NCBI GenBank assembly: GCA_003539625.1
Contig: DPOU01000024.1
Location: forward strand, 1-64,000
Origin: Acholeplasmatales bacterium
GTDB lineage: Bacteria > Bacillota_I > Bacilli_A > ML615J-28 > CAG-313
Length of the DNA: 64,000 bases
Direction: 5' to 3'
Part shown: positions 1 to 8,513 of the stretch, piece by piece
Layout of the letters: each line of letters begins with the position of its first letter
How positions within the stretch are numbered: position 1 is the first letter of the stretch
Notes under the pieces: generated by a model
Database searches by the model: none
Seen by the model: only the letters and a program-made list of their open reading frames with translations
What the model was told of the DNA's origin: nothing
Translations under genes and position numbers: made by a program

Positions 1-27
1 CCATACAATTTTATAAAGAACCTAAAT

Positions 28-63
28 AAAATGGTTTATCCTTCGGGATAGACCATTTTTTTC
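28..63 (+). terminator. Intrinsic terminator of a gene left of the window
   Basis: A 13-bp stem (AAATGGTTTATCC paired with GGATAGACCATTT, one wobble) closed by a TTCG tetraloop and followed by T7. No coding region precedes it in the window, so it ends a transcript entering from the left. Confidence 0.8.
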
Positions 64-152
64 TTTCTGTTTTCACAAAAATGTAAAGCTATAAATATAA
101 AAACTTAAACTAAATTTTTATGTTCTTTATAAAACACTTTATAATAAAAATA

Positions 153-161
153 TGTTATAAT
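153..161 (+). promoter_or_regulatory. Extended -10 promoter of the cell-wall salvage operon
   Basis: TGT followed by TATAAT forms an extended -10 (TGnTATAAT). No good -35 is visible 17 bases upstream. It lies 22 bases before the DUF624 start codon and inside the longer possible reading frame, which supports the shorter start. Confidence 0.5.
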
Positions 162-182
162 ATTAAAAGGAGGGTGTGTACT

Positions 183-947
183 ATGAACTTAGACAAAAAC
201 GAAAAAAGGTATAATTCAAAATTATTTAGATTTTTTGATTTACTATATCGATTACTTGTACTTAATATAATGACAATAATAATAAGTTTACCTATTATTA
301 CCTTTTTCCCGGCGATTGTCGCAATGGTTTCAACGTTGAAATACGATATGAGTGAAACAGGTATATTTAAACCATATTTTAGAAATTTCAAAAAATATTT
401 TTGGAAATCATTTTGGATGGGACTTGCCTTACTTATTTGCTTTGTGGCCGGTGCATATGCATATTATTTTTGGATTAATGTTGAAACAAACCTTGCCTTT
501 ATGAAAATAATTATTCAAATTGGTATAGTAGTAATCAGTATATGTGTTTTAATATTAGTCTTATTAGTAAGTCATTTACCACAGTTAATATGTATATTTA
601 AAGATTTACCAAACTTTCAAATTTTTAAAGTATCTTTTTATAGTTCTTTTAGATACTTTTTAACTACATTGATAATGTTAATTGTAAATCTAGTAGCTTA
701 TGGTAGTTTAGTAATAATTTTAACTTTAATTTTTACATCAAAAAAAATTGATGAAGAAACTGGAAAAACTGTACTTGCTGTACACAGCAGTGTAAGAATT
801 ATGCTAGTTATTTGGACAATGATTGGTATAAGCTTACCTAAATATTTAGGATTAAGATTTACTAAACCGCTTTATTATAAATTAGAAAAAATTGATATGG
901 AAAAAATAAATCAACAAATAGAGGAGGACATAAATAATGAAAAATAG
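183..947 (+). CDS. DUF624 (YesL-like) membrane protein
   Basis: A 254-residue integral membrane protein with about five hydrophobic segments. The N-terminal part, including the motif LFRFFDLLYRLLVLNIM and a SLPIITFFPA segment, is typical of DUF624/YesL. The start at 183 is chosen because AGGAGG precedes it by 9 bases and because the promoter -10 lies inside the longer frame that begins at 120. In other Firmicutes YesL-type proteins sit in operons for carbohydrate ABC uptake, but their biochemical role is not established. Here the gene leads the muropeptide-salvage operon and overlaps namZ by 11 bases. A role in uptake or sensing of wall sugars is inference; a transporter may lie left of the window. 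Confidence 0.75.
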   Translation: MNLDKNEKRYNSKLFRFFDLLYRLLVLNIMTIIISLPIITFFPAIVAMVSTLKYDMSETGIFKPYFRNFKKYFWKSFWMGLALLICFVAGAYAYYFWINVETNLAFMKIIIQIGIVVISICVLILVLLVSHLPQLICIFKDLPNFQIFKVSFYSSFRYFLTTLIMLIVNLVAYGSLVIILTLIFTSKKIDEETGKTVLAVHSSVRIMLVIWTMIGISLPKYLGLRFTKPLYYKLEKIDMEKINQQIEEDINNEK

Positions 948-2088
948 AACAATTTTGGGTATTGAAAGAGTTGATGAATTTAACAACGTTTTTAGAAATA
1001 AAAGAATTGGATTAATTACTAATCCAACAGGAATAGATGGTAATTTTAAATCATCAATCGATATATTAAGAGAAAAGACTAACTTAGTTGGATTATTTTC
1101 TCCTGAACATGGTGTACGCGCAAGTATACAAGCTGGTGAACATTTAGACACATATATTGATGAAGAAACAGGCATTACTGTATATAGCTTATATGGATCG
1201 ACTAGAAAACCTTCAAAAGAAATCATGGATAAAGTTGATATTATGTCTATCGATATCCAAGATTGTGGTTCCAGATATTATACATTCATATATACAATGG
1301 CATACTGTATGCAAGCTTGTGCAGAACATGATAAAGAATTTGTAGTTTTCGATAGACCTAATCCAATAACTTGTGAAAAAGTTGAAGGTAATATTATTGA
1401 TATTGAAAAATATCGTTCATTCGTTGGATATTATCCAATTGTACAACGTCATGGTATGACAATGGGAGAATTAGCACAACTATTTAATAATGAATATAAG
1501 ATTAATTGCAAACTAACAGTAATACCAATGAAAAATTATACAAGAAGTATGAGCTTTGAAGATACTTTACTTCCATGGGTTGTTCCTACTCCTAATTTGC
1601 CAACTGTCAATACGGCATATGCTTACAATGCAACATGTATATTTGAAGGAACAAATGTCGCAGAAGGTAGAGGAACTACTACACCATTTGAATTAATTGG
1701 TGCACCTTGGCTAAAATCAGAAAGATTAGCTGAAGAATTAAATGCTTACAATTTACCTGGCGTATATTTTAGACCACAATATTTTACACCGACTTTCTCT
1801 AAATATGCAGGAGAGTTATGTGGTGGTGTATACGTTCATATAACTGATAGAAATGCTTTTGAAGCAGTTAGAACAAGTTTTACAATGCTATATCATATTC
1901 GTACTAAATATGCGGATCATTTTGCAATCAATAAACCTTATGTCGAAGGAAGACCAGGATTATTCCAATTTGAAGCGGGTACTGATGAAGTAATTGAAAA
2001 CTCAATTCCACTAGCAGAACAAATTGAACACGTTAGAAGAGATAGTAAAAAATTTAAAGAAATTAGTAAAAAATATTATATATATTAA
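937..2088 (+). CDS. namZ: NamZ-type exo-beta-N-acetylmuramidase (DUF1343)
   Basis: A 383-residue DUF1343 protein. NamZ (B. subtilis YbbC) removes MurNAc from the non-reducing ends of peptidoglycan fragments. Recognisable family blocks include FSPEHG (about residue 54), VFDRPNPI, PTPNLPT and EGTNVAEGRGTTTPFE. It starts with GAGGAGGA nine bases upstream and overlaps the DUF624 stop. B. subtilis NamZ is secreted, but this protein begins directly with a short charged stretch and the folded domain, with no signal peptide or lipobox. As read it would be cytosolic. That suits an intracellular recycling pathway fed by imported disaccharides, which is inference. The next genes encode MurNAc-handling enzymes, which supports the assignment. 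Confidence 0.88.
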   Translation: MKNRTILGIERVDEFNNVFRNKRIGLITNPTGIDGNFKSSIDILREKTNLVGLFSPEHGVRASIQAGEHLDTYIDEETGITVYSLYGSTRKPSKEIMDKVDIMSIDIQDCGSRYYTFIYTMAYCMQACAEHDKEFVVFDRPNPITCEKVEGNIIDIEKYRSFVGYYPIVQRHGMTMGELAQLFNNEYKINCKLTVIPMKNYTRSMSFEDTLLPWVVPTPNLPTVNTAYAYNATCIFEGTNVAEGRGTTTPFELIGAPWLKSERLAEELNAYNLPGVYFRPQYFTPTFSKYAGELCGGVYVHITDRNAFEAVRTSFTMLYHIRTKYADHFAINKPYVEGRPGLFQFEAGTDEVIENSIPLAEQIEHVRRDSKKFKEISKKYYIY

Positions 2089-2100
2089 GAGAGTAAAAAT

Positions 2101-3138
2101 ATGTACAAAATGGGAATTTCTGTCTTCAATGGCTTAAAAGAATATAATTTAGCCTCAAACTTAGAATACATCAAACTTGCAAAAAAATTAGGTTATGAAA
2201 TGGTGTTTTCATCTGCGCACATAAATGAAGCAGAAAATGCTATAAACGATTTAAAAGTATGTATTGATTTAGCAAACTCATTAGGTATGAAATTATCACT
2301 TGATATTTCAAAACCGGCATTCGAAAAATTAGGTAATATATCAGGATTATATTCGCTAAGATTAGATTATGGCTTTACTGAAGAAGATATTGTAAAACTT
2401 TCAAACGAAGCAGAATATTTTGTTGAACTAAATGCTTCAACTCTGACTAATGCAAGATTTGAAAAATTAGTAGAAAAAGGGTTAAACTTACAAAAAACAC
2501 GTTTAAGTTTTAATTATTATCCTAAATTACATACAGGACATACTATAGAATTTTGTAAAGAAAGAATAGAATATTATCACAAATATCAAGTATCGGTAGG
2601 TATTTTTATTCCTTCAAAATATCAATTCAGGCCTCCAATGTATGAGGGATTACCAACAATTGAAAAACATCGCAAAGAAAATATAAGCCTAGTTATAGAA
2701 GAACTAAAAGCTATTGGAGCTGATGAAATTTTCTTTGGCGATGCTTACGCAAGTTATGATGAACTTGAAATGTTGAAAAAACATCAAACCGAAAATATTT
2801 TGTTACCTGTAAAATTATTTGAAAATTTAACAAGTGAGGTATACGAAATTATGAAAACCAACTGGGTTAGAAGAATTGATTACAATGATGAATTAATTAG
2901 ACTAAGTGGTGGCGTTAACATCAAGGGGTTGAAACCATTTAATAATATAGAAAGAAAAAAATGGTCACTTACCATTGATAATGAACAATTTCTTAGATAT
3001 CAAGGTGAAGTAAATATTGTTATATCTGATCTTGAAAAAGATGAAAGGGTAAATGTAATTGGAAATGTACTTATGTCTGATACTATTCTAAATAGTATTA
3101 AACAAGGTAAAACCATTACTTTTATTGTGATTGCTTAA
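2101..3138 (+). CDS. mupG: MupG-type 6-phospho-N-acetylmuramidase (DUF871)
   Basis: A 345-residue DUF871 protein with an N-terminal TIM-barrel glycosidase domain (to about residue 235) and a smaller C-terminal beta domain. It begins MGISVFNGLKEYN and contains the family block RPPMYEGLPTIEKHR. In Staphylococcus aureus, MupG hydrolyses MurNAc-6P-GlcNAc in the cytosol after PTS import. No MurP-type PTS permease is visible here, so the source of a 6-phospho substrate is unclear; the kinase encoded next could supply it. Twelve bases separate it from namZ, and the downstream kinase starts two bases after its stop. Confidence 0.82.
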   Translation: MYKMGISVFNGLKEYNLASNLEYIKLAKKLGYEMVFSSAHINEAENAINDLKVCIDLANSLGMKLSLDISKPAFEKLGNISGLYSLRLDYGFTEEDIVKLSNEAEYFVELNASTLTNARFEKLVEKGLNLQKTRLSFNYYPKLHTGHTIEFCKERIEYYHKYQVSVGIFIPSKYQFRPPMYEGLPTIEKHRKENISLVIEELKAIGADEIFFGDAYASYDELEMLKKHQTENILLPVKLFENLTSEVYEIMKTNWVRRIDYNDELIRLSGGVNIKGLKPFNNIERKKWSLTIDNEQFLRYQGEVNIVISDLEKDERVNVIGNVLMSDTILNSIKQGKTITFIVIA

Positions 3139-3139
3139 T

Positions 3140-4057
3140 ATGAAAAAAGATATAATTATTTGTGTTGATGCGGGGGGGACTACATCAAAAGTAGGAATAT
3201 TTACAAATGATGGTAATATTTTAATGCGTGAAACTGGCAAAGCTGGTTCACCTGCTGTTGATAAAAATTGGTATTTAAACATTGATTCGGCAATTCAAAA
3301 AGCTTTAGATAAACTAGATTTTGAATATAACGTTTTATATATTGAACTTGGAGTTTCTGGAATAAGCGCATTAACTGAGCATAGTAATATTGATGAATAT
3401 TTTATGCAAAAATATAATGCTAGATGTAGTATCACAAGCGATACTTTAACCGCATTATATTCTGTAATTAATGAAAATGACGAAGAAGGTATTGTCGTTA
3501 TCTCAGGAACTGGAGTTGCCGTATTTGGTAAAAAAGCTAATAATACATACCTTATAGGTGGCTGGGGTCACCTAATAAGAGAACGTGGTAGTGCCTATGC
3601 AATTGTCCATGATTTTGTCGTTTCAATAATTGACAAAGTTGAAGCATCTATTCCTTTAGATGAATTAGATAAAGATTTTTTAAACTATTGTAAAATAGAA
3701 GATATTAGAGAATTCAATCATTTGTTTTATCAACATTCAAAAGATGAAATTGCAACGTATAGTGTATTCTTTAAAGAAGAAGCAGATAAAAATAACGAAC
3801 GCGCAATAAAACTTTTAAAAGAACAAGGTGTACTTCTTGGAATCCAAGTAAAACACTTAATGCAAACATTAAACATCAAAAATGGCGCTAAAATAGGCTT
3901 AAAAGGCGGATTTGTTGAACATGATGGGAAATACATTACCGAAGGTATATTTGAATATTTTAAAAACAATAATATTGAGTTAACTTATGTAAATAATCAC
4001 GAGGAACAATTAATGGGTGTATATCGCCTGGCAAAAATACACTTAAACGAGAGGTAA
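3140..4057 (+). CDS. BadF/BadG-family MurNAc/GlcNAc kinase
   Basis: A 305-residue ASKHA-fold ATPase of the BadF/BadG/BcrA/BcrD family. The phosphate-1 motif CVDAGGTTSK is at residues 6-15, and ISGTGVAV and GGWGHLIRERGSAY follow, as in N-acetylglucosamine kinases and clostridial MurK. MurK phosphorylates MurNAc and GlcNAc at O6, so here it could convert MurNAc released by NamZ to MurNAc-6P for MurQ. The ATG at 3140 is preferred over an in-frame TTG at 3131, which lies inside mupG. No clear Shine-Dalgarno is seen, and translation is probably coupled to mupG. Substrate preference between MurNAc and GlcNAc cannot be told from sequence. Confidence 0.8.
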   Translation: MKKDIIICVDAGGTTSKVGIFTNDGNILMRETGKAGSPAVDKNWYLNIDSAIQKALDKLDFEYNVLYIELGVSGISALTEHSNIDEYFMQKYNARCSITSDTLTALYSVINENDEEGIVVISGTGVAVFGKKANNTYLIGGWGHLIRERGSAYAIVHDFVVSIIDKVEASIPLDELDKDFLNYCKIEDIREFNHLFYQHSKDEIATYSVFFKEEADKNNERAIKLLKEQGVLLGIQVKHLMQTLNIKNGAKIGLKGGFVEHDGKYITEGIFEYFKNNNIELTYVNNHEEQLMGVYRLAKIHLNER

Positions 4058-4059
4058 AT

Positions 4060-5190
4060 ATGAAAGCAATAGGAATAATGAGTGGAACATCATTAGATGG
4101 CATTGATATTTGTGTTGTTAATATTAATCAAAAAAATAATGATTATGAATATAACATTGATGCTTTTGAAACTTTTCCATATGATGAATTATTAGTAAAT
4201 AAAATCAAAGAGTGTTCTTCATTAATAAACTCAAATGTTCAAAAGATTTGTAGTTTAAACTTTGAAATTACTGATGCTTATCAAAAAGCAATTGACAAAC
4301 TTATTGAAAATAAAGTGATTAATATGGATGAAATAGCATTCATTGCAATGCATGGTCAAACAATTTGGCATAATCCTAATAAAATGGATGGCTATGCTTC
4401 ATCTACTCTACAAATTGGTGAACCAAGTGTTTTAGCATATAAATATAATAAAACGGTGATTAGCAATTTTAGAGTAATGGATATGGCTGCAGGAGGAAGT
4501 GGTGCCCCATTAATTCCTTTTGTTGATTATTTACTATATAAAAATGATAAAAAGAACATTGCTTTACAAAATATTGGTGGTATTGGCAATGTCTGTTATT
4601 TAAAGAAAAATTGTACAATCGATGATGTTATCGCTTTTGATACTGGACCAGGCAATATGTTAATTGATGGTGCTATGAAGTTACTCTATGATTTACCATA
4701 TGACGAAGGTGGTAAAATTGCTATGAGTGGCAAAATATGTAATGAAGTATTAAACGAAATGTTAAGCGATCAATATTTTGAAATGCCTTATCCTAAAAGT
4801 ACAGGTAGAGAAAAGTATAATGATAATTATTTAAAGAAAGTAATCAGTGATATAAAAAAATACACTAATAAAAAAGAAGACATAATAACCACTATTACAG
4901 CATTTACAGCGTATAGTATTACTAAAGAATATGAAACGTTTTTAGGACCTATTGACGAACTAATTGTATCAGGTGGTGGTTCACATAATAAATATATTAT
5001 CAAGTTACTTGAAGAAAATTTAAAAATAAAAGTTAAAGTGGAAAATAGAACTGATGCCTTTGAAGCCTTTGGCTTTGCAATATTAGGCCATATGACAATG
5101 TTACATAAACCATCTAATGTAAGAAGTGTTACAGGCGCTAAGAAAAACGTTGTGCTAGGAACTATTACATTTCCACCATGTGAGGAATAA
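4060..5190 (+). CDS. anmK: Anhydro-N-acetylmuramic acid kinase AnmK
   Basis: A 376-residue protein with the AnmK signatures GIMSGTSLDGID at residues 4-15, AMHGQTIWHNP, LQIGEPSVLA, GGSGAPLIPFVDY, NIGGIGN and FDTGPGN. AnmK opens the 1,6-anhydro ring of anhydroMurNAc with ATP and water, giving MurNAc-6P, the substrate of MurQ. Length is normal for the family. It begins two bases after the kinase stop, behind the ribosome binding site GAGAGGT. Its presence implies exposure to anhydro-muropeptides made by lytic transglycosylases, either its own or from neighbouring bacteria. Confidence 0.93.
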   Translation: MKAIGIMSGTSLDGIDICVVNINQKNNDYEYNIDAFETFPYDELLVNKIKECSSLINSNVQKICSLNFEITDAYQKAIDKLIENKVINMDEIAFIAMHGQTIWHNPNKMDGYASSTLQIGEPSVLAYKYNKTVISNFRVMDMAAGGSGAPLIPFVDYLLYKNDKKNIALQNIGGIGNVCYLKKNCTIDDVIAFDTGPGNMLIDGAMKLLYDLPYDEGGKIAMSGKICNEVLNEMLSDQYFEMPYPKSTGREKYNDNYLKKVISDIKKYTNKKEDIITTITAFTAYSITKEYETFLGPIDELIVSGGGSHNKYIIKLLEENLKIKVKVENRTDAFEAFGFAILGHMTMLHKPSNVRSVTGAKKNVVLGTITFPPCEE

Positions 5191-5191
5191 T

Positions 5192-6121
5192 ATGCAAGTA
5201 GATTTAAAAAAAATTTCTACCGAAAGTAGAAATAAAAATACAATGAATATTGACCAAATGTCAACTATTGAAATGTTGAAAGCAATCAACAACGAGGATA
5301 AAACTGTAGCTTTTGCGGTAGAAAAAGCCCTAGGACAAATAGCTCTTCTTGTTGATGAAGTATATGAAACATTTAGAAATAATGGTAGATTAATATATAT
5401 AGGGGCAGGAACTTCAGGAAGATTGGGAGTTTTAGATGCTTCAGAATGTCCACCTACTTATGGTGTTGACAATAATATGGTCATTGGATTAATTGCTGGA
5501 GGAAACGAAGCACTTGTAAATGCAGTAGAAGGCGCTGAAGATTCAAAAGAATTGGCAATAGAAGATTTAAAGAAAATAAATTTATCTAATAAAGATATCG
5601 TTGTAGGAATTGCTGCTAGTGGAAGAACTCCATATGTGATTGGTGGAATTGAATATGCTAAAGAAATTGGGGCAATAACTGGCTGTATTACTACATCTGC
5701 TGGTAGTAAACTAGCTGATTTGGTTGAATATCCCGTAGAAGCAATTACTGGTCCTGAACCAATTACTGGTTCAACTAGAATGAAATCTGGTACTGCTCAA
5801 AAAATGATATGCAATATGATTTCTACTTGTGCGATGATTAAAATGGGGAAAGTTTATGAAAATTTAATGATTGATTTAAAGGCAACAAATGAAAAATTGG
5901 TTTCAAGAATGCTTTCAATTATTAAAGAAATTACAGGTTATAGTAATGAAATTGCAAAACAACAATTAGAAAAGTTTAAATCTGTAAAAGGAGTATTATT
6001 ATCTTACTTAACAAAAATTGAAAATCCAAATGAAATACAAAAGATTTTAGAAGAAAATAATGGAAATATTCGTGAAGCAATTTCTAATTTAAATGAAGAA
6101 GGAATCAAAAAATGCAAATAA
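5192..6121 (+). CDS. murQ: N-acetylmuramic acid 6-phosphate etherase MurQ
   Basis: A 309-residue SIS-domain protein with an N-terminal TESRN motif, the sugar-phosphate block YIGAGTSGRLGVLDASECPP (its Glu is the catalytic acid in the family), GIAASGRTPYV and GPEPITGSTRMKSGTAQK, and a C-terminal helical region. It splits the lactyl ether of MurNAc-6P to give GlcNAc-6P and D-lactate. Here it joins the products of the BadF kinase and AnmK. The ATG at 5192 follows GAGGA by 5 bases; the alternative GTG at 5180 lies inside anmK. It overlaps the hydrolase gene by 10 bases. Confidence 0.95.
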   Translation: MQVDLKKISTESRNKNTMNIDQMSTIEMLKAINNEDKTVAFAVEKALGQIALLVDEVYETFRNNGRLIYIGAGTSGRLGVLDASECPPTYGVDNNMVIGLIAGGNEALVNAVEGAEDSKELAIEDLKKINLSNKDIVVGIAASGRTPYVIGGIEYAKEIGAITGCITTSAGSKLADLVEYPVEAITGPEPITGSTRMKSGTAQKMICNMISTCAMIKMGKVYENLMIDLKATNEKLVSRMLSIIKEITGYSNEIAKQQLEKFKSVKGVLLSYLTKIENPNEIQKILEENNGNIREAISNLNEEGIKKCK

Positions 6122-6864
6122 TACAAAAGTCTTTAAAAGTAAAAAACTATATATTAAGAGGACTATTTTCTAAACCAGATGATAGTTACGACAACATTGT
6201 CGTAATGTTTCATGGTTTTACTGGTCATAAAAACGAAAATGGTTATTTATTTAAACAATTAACTGAAACCCTTGTTGCAAGTAATTTTGCGACTCTTAGA
6301 TATGACTTTATGGGTAGCGGTGAAAGTGATGGCAAATTTAGTGATTATACTTTCTTTACTGAAATTGAAGATGGAATTGCAATTGTTAAAGAAGCATATG
6401 AACTTAATAATAAAAAACCAATTATTCTTCTAGGCTTTTCAATGGGTGGAGCAGTCGCAAGTAGAGTATCACTTGAAGTACAAGATTTAATCGAAAAATT
6501 AGTGCTATTATCTCCTGCAGGCAATATGCCACAAATAATTGATAGATATTTTGCAAGTCATGAGATTGATGAAAATGGCAACATTGATATGGGCGGATAT
6601 TACATGAATATAGCTATAAAGAATGCATTCAATAATTTTGATATGTATAAAGATATTGAAAAATTTAAAAAGCCCGTATTAATAATGCAAGGATCAAATG
6701 ATAAATCAGTTTTCCCAGAATACAGTAAAAAATATGCTGAATTATATGAAAACTGCCAATATGTTATTGTTGAAGGATCTGAACATTGTTACACAAAAGT
6801 AGAATATCGAAAGATTGTTAATGAGACAGTAAAAAAATTTTGTAAAACAAAAAATAATGAGTAG
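6112..6864 (+). CDS. Alpha/beta hydrolase, esterase-like
   Basis: A 250-residue serine hydrolase fold without a signal peptide. An oxyanion-hole motif FHGFTGHK, the nucleophile elbow GFSMGG, an acid in QGSNDKSV and the histidine in EGSEHCY complete a likely Ser-Asp-His triad. The layout resembles feruloyl-esterase or acylglycerol-lipase-like cytosolic hydrolases. It is the last gene of the salvage operon and overlaps murQ. Removal of an acyl group from a wall fragment (for example an O-acetyl group) is a reasonable guess from context, but the sequence does not show the substrate. Confidence 0.72.
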   Translation: MQIIQKSLKVKNYILRGLFSKPDDSYDNIVVMFHGFTGHKNENGYLFKQLTETLVASNFATLRYDFMGSGESDGKFSDYTFFTEIEDGIAIVKEAYELNNKKPIILLGFSMGGAVASRVSLEVQDLIEKLVLLSPAGNMPQIIDRYFASHEIDENGNIDMGGYYMNIAIKNAFNNFDMYKDIEKFKKPVLIMQGSNDKSVFPEYSKKYAELYENCQYVIVEGSEHCYTKVEYRKIVNETVKKFCKTKNNE

Positions 6865-6948
6865 CTTTGATAGAATTTAAAAAGTCTGTGATAATATAGA
6901 AATATCAAATAATTTGGAGATATCTACAAAACTATTTACATAACTAAA

Positions 6949-6978
6949 AAAATAACCGTTTAAAACGGTTATTTTTTA
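6949..6978. terminator. Bidirectional terminator between the salvage operon and trpS
   Basis: AATAACCGTTT is followed by its reverse complement, with A-runs on the left and T-runs on the right, so it can end both the plus-strand operon and the minus-strand trpS transcript. Confidence 0.85.
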
Positions 6979-7971
6979 TCTACCTACACCCATTTTTCTT
7001 TTTACTTTAGAAAGTGTCTTTCTAGCAAAATAACTTGCTTTTTGGGCACCATCATCTAATACTTTATTTAGGTAGTCTTTATCAGCTAATATTTTTTCAT
7101 ATTTTTCTTGAATTGGCATTAATAAAGTAATAATTGCATCAGCAACAGCTTTTTTGAATTCTCCGTAGCCAACTCCTTCAAATTCAGCCTCTAAATCTGA
7201 AATTGATTTGTTAGTACAACATGATAAGATGTTTAATAAATTAGAAATACCAGGTTTATTTACTTCATCGTATTTAATAATTCCATCACTGTCGGTTACT
7301 GCACTTGCAATTTTTTTGCGAATTATGGCCTCAGAATCATCTAAATAAATTGAAGCTTTTTCTAGCGGATCAGATTTAGACATTTTCTTTGTTGGGTCTT
7401 GAAGTGACATTATTTTTGCACCCTCTTTTACAATTAGTGCATCTGGGATGTTGAATGTTTCGCTATATTTAGAGTTAAATCTTTCCGCAAGAGTTCTAGT
7501 TAATTCTAAATGTTGTTTTTGGTCTTGACCAACTGGAACACCATTTGCATTATATAAAAGAATATCGCCAGCCATTAACACAGGGTATGTTAATAAAGCA
7601 CTTGAAACTCCTTCAACTTGTTTAGCTTTTTTATCCTTATATTGTGTCATTCTTTCTAGTTCACCAATATAAGTAATTGTTTGTAATAAATAGCCAATTT
7701 CGGCGTGTTCATGAACTTCTGATTGAATAAATAAGGTTATTCTTTCAGGATTTAAACCACATGCAAGATATAATGCTGCAAGCTTTTTAATGCTTTGTCT
7801 CAACGCTGCTGGATCTTTTGGTACAGTAATTGCATGTAAATCCGCAATAAATACAAAGAATTCTTCAAATTCTCCTTCATCTTGTAAGGCAACAAAATTT
7901 TTAATAGCGCCTAAATAATTCCCAAGGGTTAATCTACCCGATGGCTGAATGCCTGATACTAAAGTTTTCAT
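6976..7971 (-). CDS. trpS: Tryptophanyl-tRNA synthetase
   Basis: A 331-residue class I synthetase of normal length for bacterial TrpS. The HIGH-equivalent PSGRLTLGNYLGA is near the N-terminus, GDILLYNA and VPVGQDQKQHLELTR are in the middle, and the KMSKS loop reads KKMSKSD. It charges tRNA-Trp in the cytosol. AGGAGG precedes the ATG by a few bases. Expression should be controlled by the T-box leader between 7996 and about 8211, which responds to uncharged tRNA-Trp. It is a single-gene transcription unit on the minus strand. Confidence 0.97.
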   Translation of the reverse strand: MKTLVSGIQPSGRLTLGNYLGAIKNFVALQDEGEFEEFFVFIADLHAITVPKDPAALRQSIKKLAALYLACGLNPERITLFIQSEVHEHAEIGYLLQTITYIGELERMTQYKDKKAKQVEGVSSALLTYPVLMAGDILLYNANGVPVGQDQKQHLELTRTLAERFNSKYSETFNIPDALIVKEGAKIMSLQDPTKKMSKSDPLEKASIYLDDSEAIIRKKIASAVTDSDGIIKYDEVNKPGISNLLNILSCCTNKSISDLEAEFEGVGYGEFKKAVADAIITLLMPIQEKYEKILADKDYLNKVLDDGAQKASYFARKTLSKVKRKMGVGR

Positions 7972-7995
7972 AAATTCCTCCTAAAAAATAAAAAA

Positions 7996-8211
7996 TCCCC
8001 CTGATTAAAGGACGAAATATTCGTGGTACCACCTTTATTTAATATAGTATAGCCTATATCCTCAATTTTGATAACGCAGTTTTCTGCGAGAATGCATTTC
8101 CTCATTCTACATCAACGGACCCATTTCAATTGCTACTTAGGTAATTTCTCACTTACATTACTCACTGGACAAAGATCACAAAATACTCTTTTCCGCATCA
8201 TTTGCTTTACG
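7996..8211 (-). promoter_or_regulatory. T-box leader of trpS
   Basis: Read on the minus strand, the leader contains the antiterminator T-box core GGTGGTACCACG (forward 8022-8033), a preceding stem (GAATG...CATTC), and a G-rich arm running into T6 just before trpS. A TGG triplet (forward complement 8121-8123) lies on the 3' side of the first domain and is the probable specifier codon, matching Trp. A sigma-A promoter sits immediately upstream. The exact stem I fold was not modelled. Confidence 0.9.
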
Positions 8212-8217
8212 CATAAT

Positions 8218-8246
8218 ATTATACTTTAGTTTTAGTAAAAAGTCAA
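8218..8246 (-). promoter_or_regulatory. Sigma-A promoter of trpS
   Basis: On the minus strand TTGACT is separated by 17 bases from TATAAT, which places transcription start at the T-box leader. Confidence 0.85.
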
Positions 8247-8355
8247 AATATATGATTTTTCTAAAAAAATAGCATAGCAAAAATAGGTGTTTTTTAGAAA
8301 AAATGCAGGTATAATCTAGATAAACTAAAAAAAGAAAAAAACAAAAAAATGTCAA

Positions 8356-8369
8356 AGTAAGCGTTTACA
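8356..8369 (+). promoter_or_regulatory. Candidate CcpA cre box upstream of opp
   Basis: AGTAAGCGTTTACA matches 13 of 14 positions of the cre consensus TGWAANCGNTNWCA (first base differs). It is centred about 66 bases before the predicted opp transcription start, a position more typical of CcpA activation than of repression. Between the trpS promoter and this box the DNA is A-rich and I see nothing else. Confidence 0.5.
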
Positions 8370-8392
8370 TTGATTAAAAAACCAAAAAAGCA

Positions 8393-8421
8393 TTGACATT
8401 AAATGAATAATGTTATATAAT
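8393..8421 (+). promoter_or_regulatory. Sigma-A promoter of oppABCDF
   Basis: A perfect TTGACA and a perfect TATAAT are separated by 17 bases. This gives a leader of about 85 bases before oppA. Confidence 0.9.
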
Positions 8422-8513
8422 GGTAACATAAAACAATTTTGGAAGGTATATAAAATTGCTTTTATGAAAATAGATGTAATATCTATAAAAAAATTATTAA
8501 AGGAGAAAAAAAT

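Noticed and set aside
3131..3139. TTG start for the BadF-type kinase
   Set aside because: It lies inside the end of mupG, and the ATG nine bases later gives the family's normal N-terminus.
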